Part shown: piece by piece, positions 26,092 through 34,139 of the stretch
Position numbering within the stretch: position 1 is the stretch's first letter
Layout: the number at the start of each line of letters is the position of its first letter
Notes under the pieces: model-generated
Database searches by the model: none
Seen by the model: only the letters and a program-made list of their open reading frames with translations
Told to the model about the DNA's origin: nothing
Made by a program: the position numbers and the translations under genes
Source: Dubosiella muris
Lineage (GTDB): Bacteria > Bacillota_I > Bacilli_A > Erysipelotrichales > Erysipelotrichaceae
Assembly: GCF_004793885.1 (NCBI RefSeq)
Contig: NZ_SRYG01000005.1
Coordinates: 53,234-117,233, forward strand
Length of the DNA stretch: 64,000 nt
Direction: 5' to 3'

Positions 26092-27507
26092 CTATTTCGT
26101 CGTATCGCCGGTTTTCTGCGCCCGTTTTCTCAACATCGGCCGGAAGAACAAAACCGTCAGCAGCAAGCCAATGACGCCGACTCCCGCCGAAATCAAAAAC
26201 GTCGTGTCGATTCCATGACTCATTCCCACGATACCCGGAATGGAAGCCGACAAGGAATCGTACGCGATTCCATCCACCGTCGCGGCAATGGAGTTCGCCA
26301 GCGTGATCGTGAACCCAATCATGGACGTTCCGATTCCCAGATCCGCCGGATTCAAAATCTCCTGCGCAGCCGGCGTGGCGCTAACCGAGCGCAACGCGTC
26401 GGAAAGACCCGTCAGACCAACCATCAGCATAATAAACCATACCGGCATTCGAACGCCCATGAAAACGAGAAGCCCGCACGGAATGATGACAAACACGCAG
26501 GAAAGCGCGAGCGCCATCCACGTATGGGATTTCTTCTTTCCAACCCAGACACCAAGGACGGTTGGCACGAGAACCATAACAATCGTTTTTGGAAGCTGAA
26601 GCACGCCCGACGTGGAAGAACCCGCCTCCAAAATCGTCTGCACAGCCATCGGCAAATAGCTGTTGATCGCGATCATGTAAAACACGCCCGCAAACGTGAT
26701 TCCAAGCAGCAAGACATATTCTTTCGAACGGAACAACGTCATCGGAATCAGCGGCGTTCCCGCTTTGTTTTCCCAGGCGATCAAAGCAAGCAAGCTGCTA
26801 AAGCCAACCAGGAAGCCAGCCAGGATCCATCCGTTGTACCAGCCCATCTTCGTGCCAAAGTTCATGGACAGCAGCAAAGTGCTCAAGCAAACGACAAGCA
26901 GCACCACGCCAAGCCAATCCATCTTCAATCCGCCTTCGTGCGCGTCGTTGTACATGTTCTTCACGATAAGCCAGATTCCCGGAATCAACGTCAGACACGG
27001 GAAGGCGACCGCCGCCCACATAAAACCGTACTGCATCAAATTTCCAGCCAGCCACGAACCCACGAAGCTGCCAACGGCCAAAATCGTCGCCAGCATACCA
27101 AAGATTTTGTTTTGGTCTTCCACCGGATTCACTTCCCGCGCCAAAATGTACGGCACCGAGGAAATGGCGCCCTGCGCCATGGAAAAAAGGATTCGGGCAA
27201 TTAAAAAGATCCATAAGTTCGGAATAAACGCCATGATCAATCCGGTCACCAAGGAAATGACGCCACCATACAACGTGACTTTCCTATTTCCCAAGCCGTC
27301 GATCAAACGGCCACCGATCGGTGTCATGATTGTCATACAAATCGCGGCAATCAACGTAATCAAGGAAAAATACGATCCCCCGCCCATCGCGTTCAGCATA
27401 GGCTGCTGGATGGTTGCCAGCGACAAGCCATAAGCGGCGATTGTGAACATCACAAAGTAGCAGCCGAGCATGATTTTATGGCTTTGTTCTTTCGTTACTG
27501 TATTCAT
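26092..27507 (-). CDS. MFS transporter, DHA2-like drug:proton antiporter
   Basis: Inner-membrane major facilitator, probably exporting drugs or metabolites against protons. 471 residues with about fourteen hydrophobic segments, typical of the EmrB/QacA (DHA2) group. The family loop between segments 2 and 3 is present as GGRLIDGLGNRKVTLYGG (about residues 67-84). I start at 27507 (MNTVTKEQ), where GGAGAGG lies upstream; an earlier ATG lacks a ribosome site. It stands alone with a terminator after it and no linked regulator, so the substrate cannot be inferred. Confidence 0.9.
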   Translation of the reverse strand: MNTVTKEQSHKIMLGCYFVMFTIAAYGLSLATIQQPMLNAMGGGSYFSLITLIAAICMTIMTPIGGRLIDGLGNRKVTLYGGVISLVTGLIMAFIPNLWIFLIARILFSMAQGAISSVPYILAREVNPVEDQNKIFGMLATILAVGSFVGSWLAGNLMQYGFMWAAVAFPCLTLIPGIWLIVKNMYNDAHEGGLKMDWLGVVLLVVCLSTLLLSMNFGTKMGWYNGWILAGFLVGFSSLLALIAWENKAGTPLIPMTLFRSKEYVLLLGITFAGVFYMIAINSYLPMAVQTILEAGSSTSGVLQLPKTIVMVLVPTVLGVWVGKKKSHTWMALALSCVFVIIPCGLLVFMGVRMPVWFIMLMVGLTGLSDALRSVSATPAAQEILNPADLGIGTSMIGFTITLANSIAATVDGIAYDSLSASIPGIVGMSHGIDTTFLISAGVGVIGLLLTVLFFRPMLRKRAQKTGDTTK

Positions 27508-27579
27508 ACGACCTCTCCTTACATACATAGATTATAAGAAAGTCCATCCGGAACTTCTTGTGATGTGCTTCTCGCGCAC

Positions 27580-27612
27580 AAAAAAAATGCAGCCGGTCTT
27601 TCCAGCTACATT
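27580..27612 (-). terminator. Terminator of the uracil permease gene
   Basis: AATGTAGCTGG/CCGGCTGCATT-type stem followed by eight T and GTGCGCGA on the reverse strand. Confidence 0.7.
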
Positions 27613-27629
27613 CTTATCTTTCCAATTTT

Positions 27630-28904
27630 TTAAAGCATATCTTTCGGTTCTTCGCTCGCCTCGTTCAGCCACTTGAACTTGGCGAACAAGTAAAACGCCA
27701 ACGACATGATCATCGCGACCAGCGCGGCCAAAACCATTCCCGTCAACGCGATATTGCCAAACTGGATCGTCACGCCGGAAAGTCCGACCACGAAAACGAC
27801 CGACGTCAGCATCATGTTGACGCTGTTGGCGTAATCCACATGCTCGTCCACAAGAATCCGCAATCCGCTAACGCCAATCATTCCATACAACAAAAAGGAG
27901 ATTCCGCCAATAACCGGATTGGGAATCGTTTGAATCAAAGCGGCCAGCGGTCCGATAAAGGAGCAAATGATCGACATGATCGCCGCCCCTGCGATAACCT
28001 GCACGCTGTAGACACCCGTCAGCGCCATGACGCCAATGTTTTCCCCATACGTCGTCGTCGGCACGGAACCGAGGAAACCGGAAATCATCGTGGAGAAGTT
28101 ATCCCCAAACAACGTTTTATCCAACCCCGGATCTTTGATCAAATCCCGTCCGACGATTTGACTCGTCACGACTTGATGCCCCACATGCTCTGAAATAATA
28201 ACGAGCACGACAGGCAAAATCATCAAAATCGCATCCAAATTGAACTGTGGCATCGTGAAGTCCGGCATCGCGAACAACGGCGCTTCCATAACCGGCGAAA
28301 AGTCGACGATCCCAACGCATACCGCCGTCAAATAGCCTACGACGACCGCGATCAAAATCGGAATGACCGAGAAAAACTTTTTAAAGCAGACGCTGCCGAT
28401 GACCGCCACAAGCAATGTCACCAGGAACACGATGACGTTGTTCATGTTGACGACTTCATCAAGCAAGCCAGCCGTGCTGGCCGCCGAGCTGGACAGTTCC
28501 AAGCCAATCAACGCGACAACCGGTCCCATCGCCGCGGGCGGCAGGACGATGTCGATCCACTTCACACCAAATTTTTTTATAACAAAAGACAAAACACAGC
28601 CAACAAATCCAACCGCGATGAATCCACCGAGCGCGTACGGATAGCCAAACTGCGCGATAACCACATTGGCCGGCGCCAAAAACGCGAAACTCGAGCCGAG
28701 ATAAGCGGGCGCCTTTCCTTTTGTGATGAAAATAAACAACAACGTTCCGATTCCATTCATCAATAAAACGATGGCTGGATTGATCCCAAACAAGAACGGC
28801 ACGAGCACCGTTGCTCCAAACATGGCGAACAAATGCTGAATACTGAGAGGAATCAGCATTTTAAATGGCACTTTTTCTTCAACCTGAATGATTTTCTTTG
28901 CCAT
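27630..28904 (-). CDS. uraA: Uracil permease, NCS2 family
   Basis: Proton-coupled uracil uptake transporter of the nucleobase:cation symporter-2 family. 424 residues with about fourteen membrane segments. Family signatures: QHLFAMFGATVLVPFLFGIN (residues 23-42) with the conserved QH, SSFAFLAPANVVI (about 72-84), VVLVIISEHVGHQVVTSQIV with the substrate-binding Glu and His (about 230-250), and PTTTYGENIGVMALTGVYS (about 285-303). These residues favour uracil over xanthine. Single-gene unit; no PyrR binding loop was seen upstream. Confidence 0.94.
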   Translation of the reverse strand: MAKKIIQVEEKVPFKMLIPLSIQHLFAMFGATVLVPFLFGINPAIVLLMNGIGTLLFIFITKGKAPAYLGSSFAFLAPANVVIAQFGYPYALGGFIAVGFVGCVLSFVIKKFGVKWIDIVLPPAAMGPVVALIGLELSSSAASTAGLLDEVVNMNNVIVFLVTLLVAVIGSVCFKKFFSVIPILIAVVVGYLTAVCVGIVDFSPVMEAPLFAMPDFTMPQFNLDAILMILPVVLVIISEHVGHQVVTSQIVGRDLIKDPGLDKTLFGDNFSTMISGFLGSVPTTTYGENIGVMALTGVYSVQVIAGAAIMSIICSFIGPLAALIQTIPNPVIGGISFLLYGMIGVSGLRILVDEHVDYANSVNMMLTSVVFVVGLSGVTIQFGNIALTGMVLAALVAMIMSLAFYLFAKFKWLNEASEEPKDML

Positions 28905-28982
28905 TATAGAACCTCACTTTCTTATTTCCATCCTCTTTTATACCATTTTCTCCATGTCAAATACAAGATAAGAAGAAAACGT

Positions 28983-29011
28983 TTGGCAAAATTCAAACTT
29001 TGGATTATAAT
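28983..29011 (+). promoter_or_regulatory. Sigma-A promoter of tRNA-Arg(CCG)
   Basis: TTGGCA (28983-28988), 17-bp spacer, TATAAT (29006-29011), 12 bp before the tRNA. Confidence 0.8.
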
Positions 29012-29023
29012 AGATGAGTAAAC

Positions 29024-29100
29024 GCGCTCGTAGCTCAGTTGGATAGAGTATCAGATTCCGATTCTGAGGGTCGTAGGTTCGAGCCCTATCGAGCGCGCCA
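29024..29100 (+). tRNA. tRNA-Arg (anticodon CCG)
   Basis: 77 nt with acceptor GCGCTCG/CGAGCGC, D arm TAGCTCAGTTGGATAGAGTA, anticodon stem TCAGA/TCTGA with loop TTCCGAT (anticodon CCG, reads CGG), T arm GTAGGTTCGAGCCCTAT and an encoded CCA. Own promoter and terminator. Confidence 0.97.
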
Positions 29101-29111
29101 TTTGAACAATC

Positions 29112-29140
29112 ACGCCATCCGCCGGACGGCGTTTTTTTTT
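29112..29140 (+). terminator. Terminator of tRNA-Arg(CCG)
   Basis: CGCCATCCG/CGGACGGCG stem followed by nine or more T. Confidence 0.85.
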
Positions 29141-29145
29141 CGCGC

Positions 29146-29179
29146 TCAAAAAAGCCGGAGAAAGGCATTCGCTCCGGCT
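29146..29179 (-). terminator. Terminator of the DJ-1/gshA/ATP-grasp operon
   Basis: AGCCGGAG/CTCCGGCT stem with an 11-base loop and TTTTTT on the reverse strand, about 25 bp past the ATP-grasp stop. Confidence 0.8.
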
Positions 29180-29204
29180 CATTTCAACTTTTTTCTATCC
29201 CGCT

Positions 29205-30527
29205 TCAATCCTGGTTTCCTCGCAAAAACAGCGTCGCCACCGTCTTCTCGTTGTACTGCGTGGAAATGATCCCCGAATCGCTCATCCGCGAGTACACACC
29301 CGCGAACACGCCATTGTACGTGTATAAACCCGTCAGGTTCGAATACATCATCCAATGGTCGTGATTGACCAGGTCGATATTTTCCGATTTGAACGGCGGA
29401 ATGTACTCTTGCGCGATATAGTCCTTGTCGACAAAGTCAAAAAGCACTTTCGCCCAGCGATGCTGATCCAAGTCGCAGCCCGCCCACACGCCTTTGGCGG
29501 CATACGAGTCCTTCGGCTTGATGATCCAGTTGTCCTTCTGCAAAACGATCTCGTTGGCGACCGCCAGCGTCAAGTCGCGCGTCTTTGGCATGTGGTTGTC
29601 GAGAAACGCGCACTCCTCTTTCGTCAAATAGCCGCGCATCGTTTCGTCAAACAGCACCTGGTTGATGCATTTGTGATGCACAAGCTGCGTTTGGAACGCC
29701 CCAATCAACACGACATTGGCGTCCTTGACGCACGCAATGAAATCGTCTTTCAATTCGTCGTAGTGCTCCATGACATCCTTCGTGACCGCCCGCCGGTATA
29801 CGACATCGAACGGCGTTCCCGTCTTTTGGCTGACAAGACGCGTTCCATCGTATTTCAAATCCCGGATATCGACCACCTCGCACACGAGCCCCCGCTTGCG
29901 AAACCGGTCCTCGAACTGGTAAAGCTCGCTCAAGTACGCCTTTTCCAAAAAGTCGACAATCGCGACGTTCGGGTTCTCCTTCGCGTTTGCCGTTTCATGA
30001 TACGTCTTTAAAAACGCGTCGATCCACGTTTCCATCAGCTCCAAAACCTCCACATGCGGTTTCAGCGCGGTATACGCGTTGTTGAGTTCCAGCAGCGCGT
30101 TGAGCCGCCAGTTCTCATTCATCGCGCTCGTTCCATCCGTATTGAACTCGCAAAAGTAAAAATCCTTCATATTCTCGTCAAAGAAAATGTCGATACGGCA
30201 AATCGGAATCGGGACCGGATATTGCGGCTCCAGCAAAATCAGCTCCTCTAGCTCTTTGGAAAACGGAAAAAGCGCCCGGATCCGCGCGTCGCTTCGATAC
30301 GCGACAATCACCTTTCGAAAGATGGCGTACGTCTGCTCCACGATATGCTCGAACCGTGCCTTGTCGTCCCGGTCAAAAAACTTCGGCACATGAAGCGTGC
30401 GCGTGTAGTTGCCATTGCCCGCGTTCAACTCGCTGTTTTGAATCGCCATCGTGATTTTCAAAGCGCTCTCCTTGCTTTCGATCCAATGCTTGTCAATGTA
30501 TTTTTTAAATTTTCTTAATTCATCCAT
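29205..30527 (-). CDS. ATP-grasp peptide ligase, glutathionylspermidine-synthase-like
   Basis: Predicted ATP-dependent carboxylate-amine ligase. 440 residues. The first half has a pre-ATP-grasp-like region with CRIDIFFDE and FYFCEFNTDGTSAMNE (about residues 108-138), which resembles glutathionylspermidine synthase-type, circularly permuted ATP-grasp proteins. The ATP-site Lys lies in WIIKPKDSYAAKGVW (about residue 355) and IAQEYIPPF follows at the usual spacing. I use the ATG at 30527 (MDELRKFKKYID) because it overlaps the gshA stop by 8 bases, a coupled arrangement. Being fused by overlap to gamma-glutamylcysteine ligase, it is the natural candidate to extend gamma-glutamylcysteine, as glutathione synthase would. 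The true acceptor is unknown. Confidence 0.78.
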   Translation of the reverse strand: MDELRKFKKYIDKHWIESKESALKITMAIQNSELNAGNGNYTRTLHVPKFFDRDDKARFEHIVEQTYAIFRKVIVAYRSDARIRALFPFSKELEELILLEPQYPVPIPICRIDIFFDENMKDFYFCEFNTDGTSAMNENWRLNALLELNNAYTALKPHVEVLELMETWIDAFLKTYHETANAKENPNVAIVDFLEKAYLSELYQFEDRFRKRGLVCEVVDIRDLKYDGTRLVSQKTGTPFDVVYRRAVTKDVMEHYDELKDDFIACVKDANVVLIGAFQTQLVHHKCINQVLFDETMRGYLTKEECAFLDNHMPKTRDLTLAVANEIVLQKDNWIIKPKDSYAAKGVWAGCDLDQHRWAKVLFDFVDKDYIAQEYIPPFKSENIDLVNHDHWMMYSNLTGLYTYNGVFAGVYSRMSDSGIISTQYNEKTVATLFLRGNQD

Positions 30528-31734
30528 CGTTTTCTCCGCTTTCTTCAAAAATATGCCGGCGTTCGGCCACGAGTCGCTCAAAGCGCGTCAAATACGCCCG
30601 CTCCTTCGCGTCCAGTCCACGCGCCGCCCGCTCCAGCAGTGTGCCAAGCGCGCCAGCCAGCGTGTCGCCATACACTTTCGCGTCCCATTGATCGCGCTCG
30701 ATACACCGCTTGTACGCATGCAGCGTATCTATCGTGCAGGCGCTGGCCTTCCCGCTATAAAACACCACGTTGTCCTTGTCGTAAAACAGCCCTTTGATCA
30801 GCGCGCAATACGACAGCGTCCACGCCAGCGGCATGCAGTCCGCCGAGCGAATCTCGATAAACCGCTTCAGACGCACAAACGGGAAAACCATCGACAAGTA
30901 ATGCGCGATCACCGTTTCATTCCATCCATACGTTTCGGCCACCTGCATACAAGTCCTCTGCCCGGCGTCGGTAATGCGCACCCCGTCGTTCATCACGACA
31001 AGCGGCATTTGCTCGACCCAGTTTGCGTACGCCGCGAAGCCAAAATCGGCGTCCAGCGCCTTTGGCATATAGCCCGACCGCCGCGAATCCGTATGCTCCC
31101 AAATCGAATCCCGCAAAAACACATCCGCGTTCGGCTTTCCTTCGTACATCGGCGTGTTGCTCGTTAAAAACGACAGCATCAAATGCAAATAGTTGGCCAT
31201 CGCATACTTCTTCACGAAATCCGCCTCGTCGCCATAGTCGATGGAAACGTGAACCGCCGCGGTTCCCTTCATCATTTCGCGTCCCCGCGTGCCCGTCGTT
31301 TCAAACCATTTTTCCATCAACTCGTACCGCTTTTTCAAAATGCGCGGCACGTCGGCAACCGGAATCGTCGGCAAACCACCCGAATACGCGATTCGATAGC
31401 CTCGCTCGTTGACAAACGCGAAAATCGGCTCCATCGCCTCCTCGTACCAGTCGCGGATTTGATCGAGCGATGGCGTGTAGCGAAACGAAAGCTCCAGCTG
31501 GCAGCCGGGCTCCAGCGTAATGAGCGTCGTTTTGGATTCCAGCGCGATCAGACGCCCCTCTTCGTAATACGCCTTGTCGTAAATTGGCTCAAGAAACTCG
31601 AGCAGCTGCGCGATCTCGTCGTACGGCATCGGCTTTCCGGTCGTCTCATTCAACACGAAATGCTCGATCTCGACACCGAGCGCCCGCGAGTCTTTCGAAG
31701 CCCCTTTTTGAAAATACTCAATGAGCGGCGTCAT
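30520..31734 (-). CDS. gshA: Glutamate-cysteine ligase, GCS2 type
   Basis: Joins the gamma-carboxyl of glutamate to cysteine using ATP, the first step of glutathione-type thiol synthesis, in the cytosol. 404 residues with GCS2-family motifs: RALGVEIEHFVLNE (about 17-30; metal-binding Glu pair), ITLEPGCQLELSF (about 72-84), MKGTAAVHVSIDYG (about 153-166), and RFIEIRSADCMPLAW (about 288-302; Arg and acidic residues at the substrate site). The start lies 17 bases inside the end of the DJ-1 gene and its stop overlaps the ATP-grasp start, so all three genes form one tightly packed operon. Such enzymes are sporadic in anaerobic Bacillota. The relative EgtA is also possible, but no ergothioneine genes are near. 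Confidence 0.87.
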   Translation of the reverse strand: MTPLIEYFQKGASKDSRALGVEIEHFVLNETTGKPMPYDEIAQLLEFLEPIYDKAYYEEGRLIALESKTTLITLEPGCQLELSFRYTPSLDQIRDWYEEAMEPIFAFVNERGYRIAYSGGLPTIPVADVPRILKKRYELMEKWFETTGTRGREMMKGTAAVHVSIDYGDEADFVKKYAMANYLHLMLSFLTSNTPMYEGKPNADVFLRDSIWEHTDSRRSGYMPKALDADFGFAAYANWVEQMPLVVMNDGVRITDAGQRTCMQVAETYGWNETVIAHYLSMVFPFVRLKRFIEIRSADCMPLAWTLSYCALIKGLFYDKDNVVFYSGKASACTIDTLHAYKRCIERDQWDAKVYGDTLAGALGTLLERAARGLDAKERAYLTRFERLVAERRHIFEESGENDG

Positions 31735-32266
31735 AATAAATCGAGGCTTTGACGTGGTCGGTATGCTCTTTGCCGCAAAGCTTTTCCATAATCGCGAAAG
31801 CGAACTCCTCCGCCGCGGCCGCCGAGATGCCTGTCACCAAATTACCATCCGTCACGGTGTAGTCATAGTGGTACTGTCCGCCAAAATCCTTGTTCATCTC
31901 TTCGAAGCACGTGTAGTTTTTTCCTTCCAGCAAGCCCATCTTGCCTAAAACCGTCGGCGCCGCGCAAATCGCCGCCAGCACCTTGGAATCATCCTCAAAC
32001 ACTTTGCGAATCACTTTTTTCACTTTGTCGTTCGTTTCCAGCTTTTTATAGTGCGGGCCACCCGGAACGATCAGGCAGTCGATCGAATCGAAATCGTAGT
32101 CGTCCATTGGCACGGCTGGCGAGTACGTCACGCCAAAACGGCCGGTCACCTCGTTGCCCTCGACGCTAACCACGTCAACATCGACACCGCCGCGCCGCAG
32201 CAAGGCGATCGGCCCCATCGCTTCCAGTTCCTCAAATCCATTATCCATTAAAATTGCACATTTCAT
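31718..32266 (-). CDS. DJ-1/PfpI family protein
   Basis: Cytosolic DJ-1/ThiJ/PfpI-superfamily protein. 182 residues, close to human DJ-1 and E. coli YajL in size. The metal- or proton-shuttle Glu is in NGFEELEAMGP (about residue 12), LIVPGGPHYKKL follows (about 66-77), and the reactive Cys is in LAAICAAPTVLGKMG (about residue 100). Members act as glyoxalases, protect against reactive carbonyls or sense oxidants; which applies here cannot be read from sequence. It is the first gene of the operon with gshA, so a role in thiol or aldehyde protection is a reasonable inference. GAGGTGAGG lies before the ATG. Confidence 0.88.
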   Translation of the reverse strand: MKCAILMDNGFEELEAMGPIALLRRGGVDVDVVSVEGNEVTGRFGVTYSPAVPMDDYDFDSIDCLIVPGGPHYKKLETNDKVKKVIRKVFEDDSKVLAAICAAPTVLGKMGLLEGKNYTCFEEMNKDFGGQYHYDYTVTDGNLVTGISAAAAEEFAFAIMEKLCGKEHTDHVKASIYYDAAH

Positions 32267-32379
32267 TTTTCCTCACCTCTTGCTCCTAGTATACCCCAAA
32301 TCGAAATCGGTTTAGGCCCTAAAGCATTTCAAAGGTGATTTTTCAAAGATGCCTTTATAATCAAGTCAGGAGGATTCTC

Positions 32380-32913
32380 ATGTACAATTTTTTTAAGCAG
32401 GCAAATTCACAACTGCGTTTATTCGCCATTATATATATGGTTTTTGGTCTTATTCTTTGTTTTTTTAACAAAAGCATCCTGACGATGTCGGCGCGCGTCA
32501 TTGGCGGGGTTCTGCTCGCGTATGGCGTGTACGAGCTTTACGTCTATTTCATGAAGCGCCAAACCGTCAGCTCCGTGCCGCTCTTTACCGGCGTTCCCTG
32601 CGCCCTGATTGGCGGGTTCATGATTTTCTCGCCCGAGTCGCTTGTCGCCATCCTTCCCGTTTTGGCCGGCATCATTTTGGTTTTGAATTCGGTCATGCAA
32701 ATGCAAAAAGCGTTCTTGCTGAAAGACCACGGCTTTGAAAACTGGATCTGGACGTTCATCGTCAGCCTCGTGACGCTCGTTGTCGGCGTCATCATCCTGC
32801 TGCGGCCGATCCAGACGCTGGCGTTTATTCTTCAGCTCGTCGGCGTATGCCTCATCATCGAAGGCGTCATCATGCTCATTAACGAACACGAAGTCAACAA
32901 ATACATACAATAA
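32380..32913 (+). CDS. DUF308/HdeD-type membrane protein
   Basis: Small integral membrane protein of 177 residues with six hydrophobic segments in pairs, the layout of the DUF308/HdeD family (e.g. IIYMVFGLILCFF, RVIGGVLLAYGVYELYVYF, LVAILPVLAGIILVLNSVM, LQLVGVCLIIEGVIMLI). HdeD of E. coli is linked to acid tolerance, but the family as a whole is uncharacterised. I use the ATG at 32380, directly after AGGAGGATTCTC; an earlier in-frame ATG lacks a ribosome site. It is followed 11 bases later by an Rrf2 regulator and is divergent from the DJ-1/gshA operon. Confidence 0.83.
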   Translation: MYNFFKQANSQLRLFAIIYMVFGLILCFFNKSILTMSARVIGGVLLAYGVYELYVYFMKRQTVSSVPLFTGVPCALIGGFMIFSPESLVAILPVLAGIILVLNSVMQMQKAFLLKDHGFENWIWTFIVSLVTLVVGVIILLRPIQTLAFILQLVGVCLIIEGVIMLINEHEVNKYIQ

Positions 32914-32924
32914 AAGGAGCCGCC

Positions 32925-33353
32925 ATGAAAATCTCAACGAAAGGAAGATACGCGCTGCTCTTGATCATTGATCTGGCGCAGCATCAGGACGAGGGGTTTG
33001 TGTCCTTAAAAGAAATCGCCAATCGACAGGGAATTTCAAAAAAATATTTGGAGCAAATCGTCATTCCACTCAACCAGGCGCATATGCTCAGTTCCAACCG
33101 CGGATCCCAGGGCGGGTATCGTCTAATCGAAAACCCGCGCACGATTTCCGTCTACGATATTCTTTCCGCCACCGAGGAATGCATGCTTCCCGTTTCCTGC
33201 CTGGAAACCGGAAACCACCTTTGCGACCGCGAAAACCAGTGCATGATCAAATGGATGTGGGAAGGCTTGAGCGAAGTCACGCAAGACTACCTCAAGTCGA
33301 TTTCCCTGCAGGATTTGGTCGACCACACCACACCAAGCAAACAAACCCGCTAG
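32925..33353 (+). CDS. Rrf2 family transcriptional regulator with four Cys
   Basis: Winged-helix regulator of the Rrf2 family (IscR, CymR, NsrR). 142 residues. The wHTH spans about 1-70: KGRYALLLIIDLAQH, then SLKEIANRQGISKKYLEQIV and GSQGGYRLIENP, close to the CymR/IscR consensus. Four cysteines follow in a cluster: Cys86, Cys92, Cys100 and Cys106. IscR and NsrR use three Cys to hold an Fe-S cluster, while CymR senses cysteine status through CysK. Four clustered Cys suggest Fe-S or thiol sensing. cysK lies 4 kb away and a thiol-synthesis operon is directly divergent, so a role in sulphur or redox control is plausible but unproven. Confidence 0.9.
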   Translation: MKISTKGRYALLLIIDLAQHQDEGFVSLKEIANRQGISKKYLEQIVIPLNQAHMLSSNRGSQGGYRLIENPRTISVYDILSATEECMLPVSCLETGNHLCDRENQCMIKWMWEGLSEVTQDYLKSISLQDLVDHTTPSKQTR

Positions 33354-33364
33354 ATTTTCCCTTG

Positions 33365-33401
33365 CCATTTTCCGGCGCCGCCGCGAAATGGTTTTTTTTT
33401 T
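33365..33401 (+). terminator. Terminator of the DUF308-Rrf2 operon
   Basis: CCATTT/AAATGG outer stem with inner GC-rich pairing, followed by ten T. Confidence 0.65.
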
Positions 33402-33409
33402 CGAGGCGC

Positions 33410-33438
33410 AAAAAAAGCCCGCGTTTTCCCGGGGCTTT
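33410..33438 (-). terminator. Terminator of the glycyl-radical operon
   Basis: AAGCCCCG/CGCGGGCTT stem followed by seven T on the reverse strand, just after the aldolase stop. Confidence 0.75.
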
Positions 33439-33443
33439 TCACT

Positions 33444-34127
33444 CTATTTCAAATCGCAAAGACCAACGCCTTCGCCATACATCGAATACCAGTCCGCGTT
33501 GAAGTCGTCCACCGCCTTGTCGATGCTCGGATTTTTGAACACCTGCTTCAAAATCTCGACCGGCGCCGTGATGGCTTGCGCCCCCGCGTCGAGCGCCTCG
33601 CGAATTTGGCGCACGCCTTTGAAGCTGGCCGCCACGATCTTGCAGTCGTAGCCGTCATGGTCGATCCGGTCGCTCACGTTGGCGATCAGCTCGTATGGAT
33701 CGTTGCCCAAATTGCCAATCCGGTTGACGTATGGCGCGATGTAGTCGGCGCCCGCCGCCAACGCCATAAGAGCCTGCATCTCGTCGTACACGGCCGTCGC
33801 CGTCACTTTCACGCCTTCTTTTTTCAACATTTGGATCGCTTTGAGCCCTTCGTAGGAAACAGGCACTTTAATGAACACGTCCGGGTCGATTTCCTCGTGG
33901 ATGCGGTGCGCCTCCTTCACCATCTCGTCGGCCGTTTTTGAAATGACCTGGATGTGAAGCGAGCGCTCCTTCCCGATAATCGAGCGAATTTGACGCATAT
34001 GGTCGTAAAAGTCGGCCGGGTGCGTCTTTTTCACGATACTCGGATTGCTTGTCACGCCCACGATCGGCATATGGTCGATCGCGTCCTTGATCTCCTCGAT
34101 ATTTACTGTATCAATAATGAATTCCAT
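33444..34127 (-). CDS. fsa: FSA-type fructose-6-phosphate (1-deoxyfructose-6-phosphate) aldolase
   Basis: Small transaldolase-family class I aldolase of the FSA/TalC group, cytosolic. 227 residues, near the 220 typical of E. coli FsaA and much shorter than true transaldolases. FIIDTVNIEEIK opens the barrel, GVTSNPSIVKK (about 24-34) is the family hallmark and the Schiff-base Lys is Lys87 in VFIKVPVSYEGLKA. FSA enzymes cleave or join fructose-6-phosphate or 1-deoxyfructose-6-phosphate, giving glyceraldehyde-3-phosphate plus dihydroxyacetone or hydroxyacetone. It is the last gene of an operon with a glycyl radical enzyme and its activase, 12 bases after the activase stop, matching the E. coli ybiW-ybiY-fsaA set. 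That context favours the 1-deoxy sugar. Confidence 0.88.
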   Translation of the reverse strand: MEFIIDTVNIEEIKDAIDHMPIVGVTSNPSIVKKTHPADFYDHMRQIRSIIGKERSLHIQVISKTADEMVKEAHRIHEEIDPDVFIKVPVSYEGLKAIQMLKKEGVKVTATAVYDEMQALMALAAGADYIAPYVNRIGNLGNDPYELIANVSDRIDHDGYDCKIVAASFKGVRQIREALDAGAQAITAPVEILKQVFKNPSIDKAVDDFNADWYSMYGEGVGLCDLK

Positions 34128-34139
34128 GTTGTGCTCCTC

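Noticed and set aside
25855-27204. A 449-codon forward frame opposite the MFS gene
   Set aside because: Antisense and low-complexity Arg/Gln/His; the MFS protein on the other strand has clear membrane segments.
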